The position numbers and the translations under genes are program-made. 64,000 nucleotides of DNA from CAZLFA01 sp964558665. GTDB lineage: Bacteria > Desulfobacterota > Syntrophia > Syntrophales > PHBD01. The notes under the pieces were generated by a model. That model saw only the letters and a program-made list of their open reading frames with translations, ran no database searches and was not told the origin of the DNA. The DNA is taken from the NCBI GenBank assembly GCA_964558665.1, contig CAZLFA010000003.1, forward strand, positions 62,001-126,000. The letters run 5' to 3'. Shown piece by piece: positions 7,435 to 15,363 of the stretch; the first letter of the stretch is position 1, and each line of letters starts with the position of its first letter.

Positions 7435-9183
7435 ATGAACGCCGTAAACAGCAGCAAAGCTTTATACATGCCCAAATCCTTCCAGACGACGGAGAGCAAC
7501 AAGACGGGCTCCTGGCGGTTCCTCAAACCCAGATACGAAGACAAGACATCTCCCTGCAGCGAAGCCTGCCCGGCCGGGGAGGACATCGCCATGATAGAGA
7601 TGCTGGCTTCCCAGGGTATGTTCAAGGAAGCCTGGGAAACCATATTGCTTGAGAATCCCCTGCCCGGGGTATGCGGCCGCGTCTGCTTTCATCCCTGCGA
7701 GGAATCATGCAACAGAAAACCCTTTGATTCGCCGATTGCCATTCATTCTCTGGAGCGGTTTCTCGCCGATACGGCTGCACGCAATGATCTGAAACACGCA
7801 CTGCAGAAGCTTCCTCAAAAACCTCAGAAGATCGCGGTCGTCGGTTCAGGCCCGGCCGGATTGTCCGCTGCCTGGTTCCTCTCTCTTCTCGGTTACGCCT
7901 GCGATGTCTATGAATCCGCCCCGGAAGCCGGGGGCATACTGCGCTGGGGAATTCCCGAATACCGCCTGCCCTTGAATATTCTGAAATCGGAGATCACGAG
8001 GATTGAAAGCCTGGGAGTCAATATCATTACAAACCGACCCGTCTCTGAATCGGATATTGTGGAGTTGGGCAAAAGCTACAGCGCCGCTTTTCTGGGGTGC
8101 GGGTACGGAAAGGGTTCACCTCTCGGCATTCCGGGAGAAAGCAGCGGCGCCGTCATTGACGGGCTGAGCTTTTTGAAAAACATCCGCGCGGGCGGCAGAC
8201 CGGCTTGCGGGGGGCTTTCCGCAGTAATCGGCGGCGGCAATACGGCCGTCGATATCGCCAGAACGGTGATAAGACTGGGAGGACAGTCGGCAATACTGTA
8301 TCGCCGGCGGCGCCAGGATATGCCTGCCTTTGAAGACGAGATTGCCATGGCGCTTGAGGAAGGGGCTGAGCTTTACGAGCTTTTGGCGCCGGCAAGCGTT
8401 TCTCCTGCTGACGGCAGATACCGTCTGACTTTGCAAAAAATGAAGATTGAAGGTCTTGATAAGGACGGCCGGGGAAGAATCGTACCCGATGCAGAGGAAA
8501 AGGTGATAATGGATGTGGAAAGGATTTTTGCCGCCACCGGCGCCGGAGTTGAAGAAACGTGGATCAACCCGCCCGCAGACCGGAAAGCGGCAATTGCTCT
8601 CAGTCATTGCACCATAGTGCGGGGAACGGCAGGGGAGGTTCTGGCATACGGCGGCGATCTGGTCAACCGGACGAAAAACGTCACCCATGCCATAGCATCC
8701 GGCAAGCAGGCGGCTATCGCTCTGGACGCCTATTTCAGCGGCGGCATGGAAAGCATCGATCCGCGCATTGAAGCCTGCAAAATAGGAGACGGCTCATCCC
8801 TGTCCATGGAAATCCATCTCGCCGGCGCACGCAGCCTGCGCAGTTCCCATGTTGTCCGGCATGAAGAAATCAACACCGACTACTTCCATTTCGAGCCAAG
8901 AGTCATCCAGCCGCGTCTCCTTGTGGAAGAGCGCCGCAGTTCCTTTGACGAAATCGACCTCCGGATCGCAGCCAACATTGCCATCAGAGAAGCCGGCCGC
9001 TGTTTCAACTGCGGACTCTGCAACCAGTGCGACAACTGTTATCTCTTTTGTCCTGATGTGGCCGTAATCAGGGGACGAAACATGGAAAACAGGCACATCA
9101 ACTATGAATACTGTAAAGGTTGCGGCCTGTGCGCGGCGGAATGTCCCCGCAATGCCGTAACCCTGGGAGAGGAGGATATATGA
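7435..9183 (+). CDS. GltD-like FAD/NAD(P) oxidoreductase fused to a 2x[4Fe-4S] ferredoxin (delta-like) domain
   Basis: A 582-residue electron-transfer subunit. Residues about 35-110 carry the GltD-type N-terminal cysteine arrangement (PCSEACPAG, then CGRVC-x4-CEESCNR). FAD binding is at VVGSGPAGLSAAW (about 137-149) and a second nucleotide-binding loop is VIGGGNTAVDIA. The C-terminal ~65 residues are a bacterial ferredoxin with CFNCGLCNQCDNC and CKGCGLCAAECP, equivalent to the PorD delta subunit. The fusion means that electrons from 2-oxoacid oxidation can probably be passed between ferredoxin and NAD(P)H within the complex. The last bases overlap the alpha-subunit ATG (ATGA). The start is one of several in-frame possibilities; the ATG at 7435 follows GAGGAAGAGAC. 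Confidence 0.88.
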   Translation: MNAVNSSKALYMPKSFQTTESNKTGSWRFLKPRYEDKTSPCSEACPAGEDIAMIEMLASQGMFKEAWETILLENPLPGVCGRVCFHPCEESCNRKPFDSPIAIHSLERFLADTAARNDLKHALQKLPQKPQKIAVVGSGPAGLSAAWFLSLLGYACDVYESAPEAGGILRWGIPEYRLPLNILKSEITRIESLGVNIITNRPVSESDIVELGKSYSAAFLGCGYGKGSPLGIPGESSGAVIDGLSFLKNIRAGGRPACGGLSAVIGGGNTAVDIARTVIRLGGQSAILYRRRRQDMPAFEDEIAMALEEGAELYELLAPASVSPADGRYRLTLQKMKIEGLDKDGRGRIVPDAEEKVIMDVERIFAATGAGVEETWINPPADRKAAIALSHCTIVRGTAGEVLAYGGDLVNRTKNVTHAIASGKQAAIALDAYFSGGMESIDPRIEACKIGDGSSLSMEIHLAGARSLRSSHVVRHEEINTDYFHFEPRVIQPRLLVEERRSSFDEIDLRIAANIAIREAGRCFNCGLCNQCDNCYLFCPDVAVIRGRNMENRHINYEYCKGCGLCAAECPRNAVTLGEEDI

Positions 9184-10349
9184 AGCGGGTGCTGGAAGGA
9201 AGCCACGCAGTTGCAGAGGCCGTGCGCCTGGCGCGCGTTCAGGTCATCTCCGCCTACCCTATCACGCCGCAGACACATATCGTGGAGATACTGTCGGACT
9301 ATTGCGCAAGCGGCAAGATGGACGCCAGATTTCTGCGTGTTGAAAGCGAACATTCATGTCTGGCGGCTCTCATTGGCGCACAAAGCACGGGCGTCAGGAC
9401 ATTTACCGCCACTTCATCGCAGGGACTGGCCCTGATGCATGAGCTGCTGCACTGGGCGTCGGGCGCAAGACTGCCCATCGTGATGGCCGAAGTAAACCGG
9501 GCTCTGGCGCCCGGCTGGAACATCTGGACCGACCAGACAGACAGCCTTGCGCAGCGCGACACGGGATGGATACAGTTTTACTGTGAAGACGGCCAGGAGG
9601 TTCTCGATACAACGCTGATGGCTTTCCGTCTGGCGGAATCCGTAAATCTGCCGGTCATGGTTGTTCTGGACGCCTTCTTCCTGTCTCATACCTATGAACC
9701 CGTTGACGTGCCGGAGCAGAAAAAGGTTGACAGTTTTCTGCCGCCCTACGATCCCGCATTCAGTCTTGATGTGAAAAATGCCTGCGCCCTGAGCCCTCTT
9801 GTCGCGCCTCCTTTCTATATGGAAATGCGTTATGACATCGCGTCGGCAATGGAAAATGCACTTGCGCAGTTCGAAGAAACGGAAAATGAATATGCTGCGC
9901 TTTTCAACAGGCGCTACGGAGTCATAGAAGAGATAAACTGCAGCGACGCGGAAATCGTCATCGTCACATCGGGCACGATAACCAGCACGGCCCGTCTGCT
10001 TCTCGAAGAGCTGAGGTCGCAAGGTGAAAAGGTTGGCGTTCTCAAAATAAAGATGTTCAGGCCCTTTCCCGTGGAGGAGGTTCGGAGGGCGCTGGCTCCG
10101 GCTAAAAAAGTGGCTGTGGTGGATCGCAACTTCTCCTTCGGCGCGGGAGGCATATTCGCGCAGGAGTTGAAAGCAGCCCTGTACAACTCATCAACCCGCC
10201 CGGCCGTTTTCTGTTATATTGCCGGCCTCGGCGGCCGGGACGTCACGACGGCGGTCCTTAAAGATATCTACTACAGGACAAAAGAAAGCGATGTCCCCCC
10301 CCGGGAGAACATCTGGATCGGACTGCAGGAGGTAAAAAATGCAACTTGA
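9180..10349 (+). CDS. porA: 2-oxoacid:ferredoxin oxidoreductase, alpha subunit
   Basis: 389 residues from the ATG at 9180, chosen because GGAGAGGAGG lies just upstream and because the start overlaps the previous stop as ATGA. The signature SAYPITPQTHIVEIL is near residue 20, followed by the Glu-containing VESEHSCLAALIGAQ and TATSSQGLALMHE blocks of the pyrimidine-binding domain. The C-terminal half (VKIAVVDRNFSFG-like region and SEDVPP end) fits domain II/III of the family. It pairs with the beta subunit to form the TPP-dependent active site in the cytosol. The gene reads directly into porB with an 11-bp overlap. Confidence 0.92.
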   Translation: MKRVLEGSHAVAEAVRLARVQVISAYPITPQTHIVEILSDYCASGKMDARFLRVESEHSCLAALIGAQSTGVRTFTATSSQGLALMHELLHWASGARLPIVMAEVNRALAPGWNIWTDQTDSLAQRDTGWIQFYCEDGQEVLDTTLMAFRLAESVNLPVMVVLDAFFLSHTYEPVDVPEQKKVDSFLPPYDPAFSLDVKNACALSPLVAPPFYMEMRYDIASAMENALAQFEETENEYAALFNRRYGVIEEINCSDAEIVIVTSGTITSTARLLLEELRSQGEKVGVLKIKMFRPFPVEEVRRALAPAKKVAVVDRNFSFGAGGIFAQELKAALYNSSTRPAVFCYIAGLGGRDVTTAVLKDIYYRTKESDVPPRENIWIGLQEVKNAT

Positions 10350-11220
10350 CGTTAATGATCGGGAATACATGTATTCAGGCCATGTAGGCTGCGCCGGCTG
10401 CGGCGCAACAATCGCCATGCGCTTCCTTATGAAAGCCCTTGGCGATAAAACCATCATGGTACTCCCTGCCTGCTGCTGGTCCATCATTGCCGGTCCCTAC
10501 CCGCAATCGGCGCTGAAGATCCCCATTATCCACAGCGCCTTTGAGACGGGAGGGGCAACTGCCAGCGGTGTACGCGCTGCGCTTGACATGAAGGGCGACC
10601 AGGAGACAATGGTTGTAACATGGGCGGGAGACGGAGGAACTTTTGACATCGGCTTCCAGGCCTTGAGCGGTGCAGTGGAGCGTAACGAGGATTTTCTCTA
10701 CGCCTGCTATGACAACGAGGCGTATATGAACACAGGCATCCAGCGCAGTTCGTCAACGCCATACGGCGCGTGGACGACAACGACTCCCGGACAGGACTGG
10801 AAGAAGATGCGCAAGAAGAACATTGTCGAGGCGCTTGTCGCCCATCGCATTCCCTATGCTGCCACCGCAAACATCGCCTTTCCCGAGGACCTTGTGCGCA
10901 AGGCCAAAAAAGCCCGCTCCGTCAAAGGGTCCAAGTTTCTCCACATCTTCGCCAGTTGCCCCACAGGCTGGAGAATACCGTCGGACATGTCGGTCAAGAT
11001 CGCCCGCATGGCCGTACAAACGAATATCTTCCCCTTATACGAGGTCGATAACGGCATTCATTACACAATCAACTACAAGCCGAAGGGGTATCTGGTGCGT
11101 GAGTATTTCAAGCTTCAGGGAAGGTTCCGCCATCTGGGTGAAACGGATCTGGACCAGATACAAAAGATGGTGGACGAAGACTGGGAGTTGCTGATGCGCA
11201 AGGCGGGGGAACAAATCTGA
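10339..11220 (+). CDS. porB: 2-oxoacid:ferredoxin oxidoreductase, beta (TPP-binding) subunit
   Basis: 293 residues. CAGCGATIAMRFLMKALG near the N-terminus supplies cysteines of the proximal [4Fe-4S] cluster. WAGDGGTFDIGFQALSGAVERNEDFLYACYDNEAYMNTG is split here as the GDG motif and the YDNEAYMNTG motif, which bind TPP-Mg. A conserved late cysteine is in HIFASCPTGW. Length and motif order match PorB. It is the last gene of the operon and is followed immediately by a palindromic intergenic repeat that may serve as the transcript end. Confidence 0.92.
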   Translation: MQLDVNDREYMYSGHVGCAGCGATIAMRFLMKALGDKTIMVLPACCWSIIAGPYPQSALKIPIIHSAFETGGATASGVRAALDMKGDQETMVVTWAGDGGTFDIGFQALSGAVERNEDFLYACYDNEAYMNTGIQRSSSTPYGAWTTTTPGQDWKKMRKKNIVEALVAHRIPYAATANIAFPEDLVRKAKKARSVKGSKFLHIFASCPTGWRIPSDMSVKIARMAVQTNIFPLYEVDNGIHYTINYKPKGYLVREYFKLQGRFRHLGETDLDQIQKMVDEDWELLMRKAGEQI

Positions 11221-11222
11221 TT

Positions 11223-11300
11223 CCGGTTCCGAATCAAAACGCTGGCGGCGTTGGCTTCGTCGTCGAAGAAGGGCGGGTTATAAAACCCGCCCCTACGATA
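11223..11300 (+). repeat. Palindromic intergenic repeat, family A (copy 1)
   Basis: Begins CCGGTTCCGAATCA, continues GGCGTTGGCTTCGTCGTCGA, and ends in a 9-bp hairpin GGGCGGGTT / AACCCGCCC (11271-11279 with 11284-11292). The same modules recur at 14703-14855 and, inverted, at 51630-51704. It sits directly after porB and may act as a terminator for either strand. Confidence 0.75.
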
Positions 11301-11330
11301 TTATTAATCCGGCAATTAATCACACAAATT

Positions 11331-11436
11331 GTCATGTCGGGCTTGACCAGACAATCTTCACTACTACCGTCATTGTCGGACTTGATCCGACAATCCAGGA
11401 AATAGTTCTGGATTCCCGGTCGCGGCCGGGAATGAC
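11331..11436. repeat. Intergenic repeat, family B (degenerate tandem units)
   Basis: Contains TGTCGGGCTTGACCAGACAA and then TGTCGGACTTGATCCGACAA, followed by CTGGATTCCCGGTCGCGGCCGGGAATGAC. All are short imperfect palindromes. A unit with the core TGTCGGACTCGATCCGACAA recurs at 54936-54963. No coding potential is seen. Confidence 0.6.
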
Positions 11437-11445
11437 AAGATAACG

Positions 11446-11493
11446 TAAAAATCATCTATCCGCTGCCACCGCCTTTATGCAATGGCAGCGGAT
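11446..11493 (-). terminator. Intrinsic terminator of the Tudor-like protein gene
   Basis: On the minus strand an 11-bp stem ATCCGCTGCCA / TGGCAGCGGAT (11483-11493 with 11458-11468) is followed a few bases later by TTTTTAC. It lies 15 bp past the stop at 11508. Confidence 0.7.
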
Positions 11494-11507
11494 ATCTAAA
11501 CAAGGGA

Positions 11508-11921
11508 TTACTTCGCTCTGATTCTGTTCGGGCCGACCCATTCATCCCACGAGTTGCTGTATCCGTCATAGTGGATGAAATACTTGTTGCCGCTCATTTT
11601 TACGACGTGTGCATCATACCATTTGCCTTTCCATTTTACCTGAACGGCATCTCCTGTATTGATGCCCGACACCGCCGCTGCCGGCTGTCCGGCAATCCTG
11701 ATCCGGTCGGGTCCGACCCATTCATCCCAGGAATTATTATATCCGTCGTAATGGATGAAGCATTGATCACCTTTGGCTTGTTTTACGGTTGCCGGATACC
11801 ATTTGCCTTGCCAGAGAACCTGCGCCTTGTCTCCAGGCTGGCAGCCTGCAGCAGCCATTGAAACAAAAGCAAAGGAAAACAAAATACCGAAGATGAGAAG
11901 AGTTATCGCTTTCTTTTTCAT
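11508..11921 (-). CDS. Secreted protein with two tandem Tudor-knot/chromo-barrel-like repeats
   Basis: 137 residues. A classical signal peptide (MKKKAITLLIFGILFSFAFV, cut after AAA) is followed by two near-identical repeats at about residues 29-74 and 87-135. Each reads as basic strand, W-x-GKWY, then FIHYDGYNNSWDEWVGPDRI (repeat 1) or the same with YSNSWDEWVGPNRI (repeat 2). This W-Y/HYDGY/DEWV pattern is the Tudor-knot/MRG chromo-barrel signature, usually seen in eukaryotic chromatin proteins and sometimes in bacterial envelope proteins. A strong AAAAAGGAGGTTTGT ribosome-binding region precedes the ATG. It is flanked by terminators on both sides, so it is monocistronic. Its export suggests an envelope role, perhaps binding a glycan or peptide; function is unknown. 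Confidence 0.85.
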   Translation of the reverse strand: MKKKAITLLIFGILFSFAFVSMAAAGCQPGDKAQVLWQGKWYPATVKQAKGDQCFIHYDGYNNSWDEWVGPDRIRIAGQPAAAVSGINTGDAVQVKWKGKWYDAHVVKMSGNKYFIHYDGYSNSWDEWVGPNRIRAK

Positions 11922-11942
11922 ACAAACCTCCTTTTTGATGAT

Positions 11943-11977
11943 AAAAAAAACAGGCGGGGCATAATATTTGCCCCGCC
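11943..11977 (-). terminator. Intrinsic terminator of the VWA-OmpA lipoprotein gene
   Basis: On the minus strand GGCGGGGCA / TGCCCCGCC with a 7-nt loop is followed by TGTTTTTTTT, 17 bp past the stop at 11994. It is a textbook terminator. Confidence 0.92.
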
Positions 11978-11993
11978 GGCTTCAATTCACCTC

Positions 11994-13205
11994 TTAGTTG
12001 GCTTTCTTCTTCTTTACGGCTTTTTTAACAGCCTTTTTCTTCTTCGGCTGCTTCTTCACAGCCTTATCATCGGCAAGGCCGCCATCCTGTTTGGGATTGG
12101 TGTCTATCATGGCCTGCACTCTGCGGTTCTTCTGGCGCCCTTCCAGCGTCTTGTTGTCAGCTATGGGTTTATCGGGACCGTAACCGGCTGATTTCAGGCG
12201 ATCGGCACCGATGCCGAATTTACTGATCAGATAATTTTTCACACTTGCCGCACGTGATCTGGAAAGCTTGATATTGGCGCTTCTGCTGCCGACGGAGTCC
12301 GTGTGTCCTTCGATCATGGCCGTGACCTGGGGATTCTCTTTCATGAAGTCCGCCACTTTCTTAATTTCATCATAGTACATCGGTTTGATCACCGACTTGC
12401 CGGTATCGAATTCGATATTGAGATCCATGGTGATGATCCGGGGAGCTTCCGCCTGCTTCTTCTGTTCTACAATAACCTCAGGCGGTTTCTTACCGAAGAA
12501 GACCGCTTCGACATAGCTCGCCATGTCGTTGGGTGCGCCGATGTTATCCGCATTTGTCGCGAACCCGCAGCCGCCTGCATTCGCTATCTGTTCCAGAACT
12601 GCTTTGCCTCGCGGGCTGTTGCCGATCTGAATCGTATAGATGCAAAGCCTGTCTCCGAATTTGCTTTTCATGTTCTGTGCGGACTGGACCTGGGTGGCTC
12701 CCATATCCTCGCCGTCGCTGACGACGAGTACGGCAATCTTTCCGCGGGCGGCCTTCAGGTCATCTGACGATGCCGCTTCAATCGCCATCTCCAGGGGGCT
12801 CAGACCACCCCTCCGTCCCAGGTCGTCAAGGGATTTCTCCAGGCCGTCCCTTGTGTATGTTATCATACCATAACCCAGGCGCGTGTTGTGCATGCTGAAA
12901 CTCTCGATGTGCCCGAATACGCGCAAGCCGGCATCCAGCTTGAGATTGGGAATCGTCTGATTGATCTTGCTGATTGTATCCAGCGCTATATCTGCCTTCT
13001 GATATCCCTTGTAGTATTCAAGCATGGAAACTGAAAAATCTGTGATAATAAGAAAGGAATCCACTTTCTGCACATACTGTCCGCTCCGCAGCTTCGCATT
13101 CAGGTCTACCGGAGTAAATTCTGTTTTCACCCTTTCCGTTGCGCATGCAACCATCATGAAAGACGCGACAACAAGTAAAACTGCCATCATAAATCTTTTC
13201 ATCAT
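11994..13205 (-). CDS. VWA-domain OmpA-family lipoprotein
   Basis: 403 residues. It has an N-terminal signal with a lipobox ending at Cys21 (MMVAC), so it is probably a lipoprotein. A von Willebrand factor A domain (about 48-235) follows, with an intact MIDAS-type DFSVS at 56-60 and a later VLVVSDGED. The C-terminal OmpA/MotB domain (about 262-375) has the peptidoglycan-binding sequences GHTDSVGS and LSRSRAASVKNYL. The end is a Lys-rich tail. It would tether the envelope to peptidoglycan while presenting a metal-dependent adhesion domain. GGAGG precedes two adjacent ATGs, so the start may be 13205 or 13202. The stop is followed by a strong terminator. Confidence 0.9.
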   Translation of the reverse strand: MMKRFMMAVLLVVASFMMVACATERVKTEFTPVDLNAKLRSGQYVQKVDSFLIITDFSVSMLEYYKGYQKADIALDTISKINQTIPNLKLDAGLRVFGHIESFSMHNTRLGYGMITYTRDGLEKSLDDLGRRGGLSPLEMAIEAASSDDLKAARGKIAVLVVSDGEDMGATQVQSAQNMKSKFGDRLCIYTIQIGNSPRGKAVLEQIANAGGCGFATNADNIGAPNDMASYVEAVFFGKKPPEVIVEQKKQAEAPRIITMDLNIEFDTGKSVIKPMYYDEIKKVADFMKENPQVTAMIEGHTDSVGSRSANIKLSRSRAASVKNYLISKFGIGADRLKSAGYGPDKPIADNKTLEGRQKNRRVQAMIDTNPKQDGGLADDKAVKKQPKKKKAVKKAVKKKKAN

Positions 13206-13220
13206 TCCACCTCCGTTTTA

Positions 13221-14144
13221 TTAAGATCTATTCTTCAACCTCTCATATATATCATCATGCAAAGGCGTCGGGACCCCCAGTTCCCTGCCCGCCCTTACAA
13301 TATAGCCTGTAAATATCTCAAGCTCCGTATGTCTTCCCTTTTCGAAATCAAGCTGTATCGATGTCTTTGTTTCATAAGGAAACGCCGTAACTTTCCCCAG
13401 TGTCACATTGACGATATTCTCCGGCAGATTGATGCCCTTCCTGCGTGCGATCACTTCTGTTTCCTTGATCAGTCCGCGCAGCAGCCCCTGCAAACCTTCA
13501 TCCTCCATGATGGCGCCGAAAGGCTTCATCAGCAGCGAAGTCATCCCCGCCAGGGGGCTTATAAAAATGTACTTCGTCCAGACATGCAGGGCAGAGTCCG
13601 CCGTCAGCTCAGATTTGATGCCGGCGGCGACAAATGCATCCTGTATTTGCTTATAAGATTCGATACTACCACCATCCGGTCCGAATATCAACTGGCATGA
13701 GCCTCCAACCTGGTTTATTTTTCCGGGACCTTCGATGCGGGAAGATATATAAACACATCCGTTGAGAACTATCCCGCGGGTCAAAACCTTTCGCAGACGG
13801 TCAACAATGTCAACCCCGTTAAGCAGGGGAATGACCACAGTATGCTCACGTATGCTTTCGTTTATCATCGCCGCGGCAGCTTCCAGTCCATAACTTTTCA
13901 CACAAAACAGTACAACATCAAAGGGGCCGGCTTCGCTGCTCTTATCGGTCGCTATTGAGGGAAAGGCCTTAAAAGAGCCTTCCTGCTGCGTATCGAGCTG
14001 CAGACCATTCTCCCTGATCGCCTTCAGGTTTTCACCGCGCGCTATGAATATGATTTCATGCTCCCCTGAAGATCCGTATTTGAAAGCAAGTTTGCCGCCA
14101 TAATATCCGCCGACGCCGCCGATGCCTGCTATTGCGATTCTCAT
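13221..14144 (-). CDS. panE: Ketopantoate reductase (2-dehydropantoate 2-reductase) family protein
   Basis: 307 residues. The N-terminal NADP-binding loop is GIGGVGGYYGGKLA. Downstream are FDVVLFCVKSYG, then PLLNGVD (family motif around the catalytic region), and the C-terminal helical domain with KYIFISPLAGMTSL and DFEKGRHTELEIFTGYIVR, where K, N, S and E residues fit the ApbA/PanE active site. It reduces 2-dehydropantoate with NADPH for CoA synthesis in the standard pathway, although many paralogues act on other 2-oxo compounds. GGGAGGT lies 9 nt upstream of the ATG. It ends 15 bp before the lipoprotein gene on the same strand. Confidence 0.88.
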   Translation of the reverse strand: MRIAIAGIGGVGGYYGGKLAFKYGSSGEHEIIFIARGENLKAIRENGLQLDTQQEGSFKAFPSIATDKSSEAGPFDVVLFCVKSYGLEAAAAMINESIREHTVVIPLLNGVDIVDRLRKVLTRGIVLNGCVYISSRIEGPGKINQVGGSCQLIFGPDGGSIESYKQIQDAFVAAGIKSELTADSALHVWTKYIFISPLAGMTSLLMKPFGAIMEDEGLQGLLRGLIKETEVIARRKGINLPENIVNVTLGKVTAFPYETKTSIQLDFEKGRHTELEIFTGYIVRAGRELGVPTPLHDDIYERLKNRS

Positions 14145-14206
14145 ACTGCAATTACCTCCCTGCCGATTTATATTTTTTCATACATTTCTTATTGTTAACG
14201 ATTTTC

Positions 14207-14235
14207 TTGACATGCCGCATTGATTGCCATATGAG
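14207..14235 (+). promoter_or_regulatory. Candidate sigma70-type promoter for the NIL-ferredoxin gene
   Basis: A perfect -35 TTGACA (14207-14212), a 17-bp spacer and a -10 TATGAG (14230-14235). The start codon is at 14272. GGAGG at 14253-14257 lies rather far (about 14 nt) from the ATG. Confidence 0.6.
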
Positions 14236-14271
14236 TGTTCAAAATAGACACTGGAGGATCAAACCTTTATT

Positions 14272-14700
14272 ATGAACACCCCGGAACCCCTTTACACCAA
14301 GAAAGTGGTTATTCGCTATTCGGCAGATAATGTTGACCAGCCCATAATATGCCAGTTGGTCAAGATATTCGACCTCCAGTTTAATATTCTTAAGGCCAGA
14401 ATCTTCCCCCGAAGGGAAGGTGTTATTGTTCTTGAGCTGGGCGGCTCCAGAGAAGCCTTTGATAAAGGCATCCGTTTTCTCAAAGAAAAGGGACTCAAGG
14501 TGGAGCCTCTTTCAAAAAGCGTCAATCAGAACTCATCCAAATGCGTCCACTGCGGCGCCTGCACTGCCTTTTGCCCCACAGACGCGCTGTCCATCGACCG
14601 GCAGACCATGAAGATCGTTTTTGACGCCGAGAAGTGCAACGGCTGTGAGCAATGTGTGACGGCGTGTCCGGTGCACGCAATGGAAGTTAATCTCTTCTAA
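14272..14700 (+). CDS. NIL-domain 2x[4Fe-4S] ferredoxin
   Basis: 142 residues. The N-terminal NIL-like ACT-fold domain spans about residues 8-78. The C-terminal ferredoxin domain carries CVHCGACTAFCP and CNGCEQCVTACP. NIL-ferredoxins occur in anaerobes near methionine and homocysteine synthesis genes, where they are implicated in sulfur insertion or Co/Met metabolism, but no such gene adjoins here. It has its own promoter-like sequence and is followed by a palindromic repeat, so it is probably monocistronic. The precise electron partner is unknown. Confidence 0.9.
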   Translation: MNTPEPLYTKKVVIRYSADNVDQPIICQLVKIFDLQFNILKARIFPRREGVIVLELGGSREAFDKGIRFLKEKGLKVEPLSKSVNQNSSKCVHCGACTAFCPTDALSIDRQTMKIVFDAEKCNGCEQCVTACPVHAMEVNLF

Positions 14701-14702
14701 TC

Positions 14703-14855
14703 CCGGTCCTGAATCAGAGCGCTAGCGGCGTTGGCTTCGTCGTCGGCTCCTCGCCCCTCCCTCTTTGTCCCCCTCCAGAGGGGGATACAGGGGGAGGAAG
14801 ACTGCGTCGCCTCCTCCTTGCCGCCTTGCTATCATAAGGTCTGATTGAGAACCGG
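14703..14855 (+). repeat. Intergenic repeat, family A (copy 2) with terminal inverted repeats
   Basis: A 153-bp non-coding element. It opens CCGGTCCTGAATCAG and closes CTGATTGAGAACCGG, an imperfect 15-bp terminal inverted repeat. Internally it shares GGCGTTGGCTTCGTCGTCG with the copy at 11223 and then diverges into CCCCCTCCAGAGGGGG-type palindromes. It lies between convergent genes. No transposase is encoded. Confidence 0.7.
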
Positions 14856-14883
14856 AAAAGTCTGTTGTCAAAAACATCCCCAT

Positions 14884-15222
14884 TTAATCTTTCACCTTTG
14901 GACGTTCCTTCTTATCAACCTCCTTTTCCGATGAGCCTGTTATCTTTTTTCCCTTCTCGTAGATGTCCTTTCCTTTCTGATAAACGTCTTTCCCGGTATC
15001 CACAACCTGCTGCGTCTGTGTCTTCGTCTTGTCAATGGCTTCACGTATGCTCTTTGTACCCTTAAAATAGAAGTATCCCGCCATGGCCATCAAGATGAGC
15101 GCAAACAATATGGCCATTTTTATAATCTGCTTGAATATGAAATAGAGAATAACGATGCAAACGATGATTAACAGGATTATCGCCATCGGGTGGGCGGACA
15201 GGTAATGTATGATTCCCTCCAT
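14884..15222 (-). CDS. Small inner-membrane protein with two helices and a charged cytoplasmic/periplasmic tail
   Basis: 112 residues from the ATG at 15222, chosen because GGAGGAAAAGC lies immediately upstream. Two hydrophobic segments (about 14-30 and 35-51) are followed by a Lys/Glu/Gln-rich, probably coiled tail (about 55-112) resembling a YtxH-like helix. No enzyme motif is present and the family is not recognised. It is transcribed convergently with the NIL-ferredoxin gene and divergently from mtaB. Confidence 0.75.
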   Translation of the reverse strand: MEGIIHYLSAHPMAIILLIIVCIVILYFIFKQIIKMAILFALILMAMAGYFYFKGTKSIREAIDKTKTQTQQVVDTGKDVYQKGKDIYEKGKKITGSSEKEVDKKERPKVKD

Positions 15223-15363
15223 GCTTTTCCTCCGCATCAGAATGCATGAAAATTTACTCCAGTTTTCCTTTAAAATCCAGCTTTTCTTGCACAGCTCTTT
15301 AATCTTGACAAACTCAGGATATGGCGTCTAAGTATTTTTTTACTATTACCGAGGTTATAAGAA

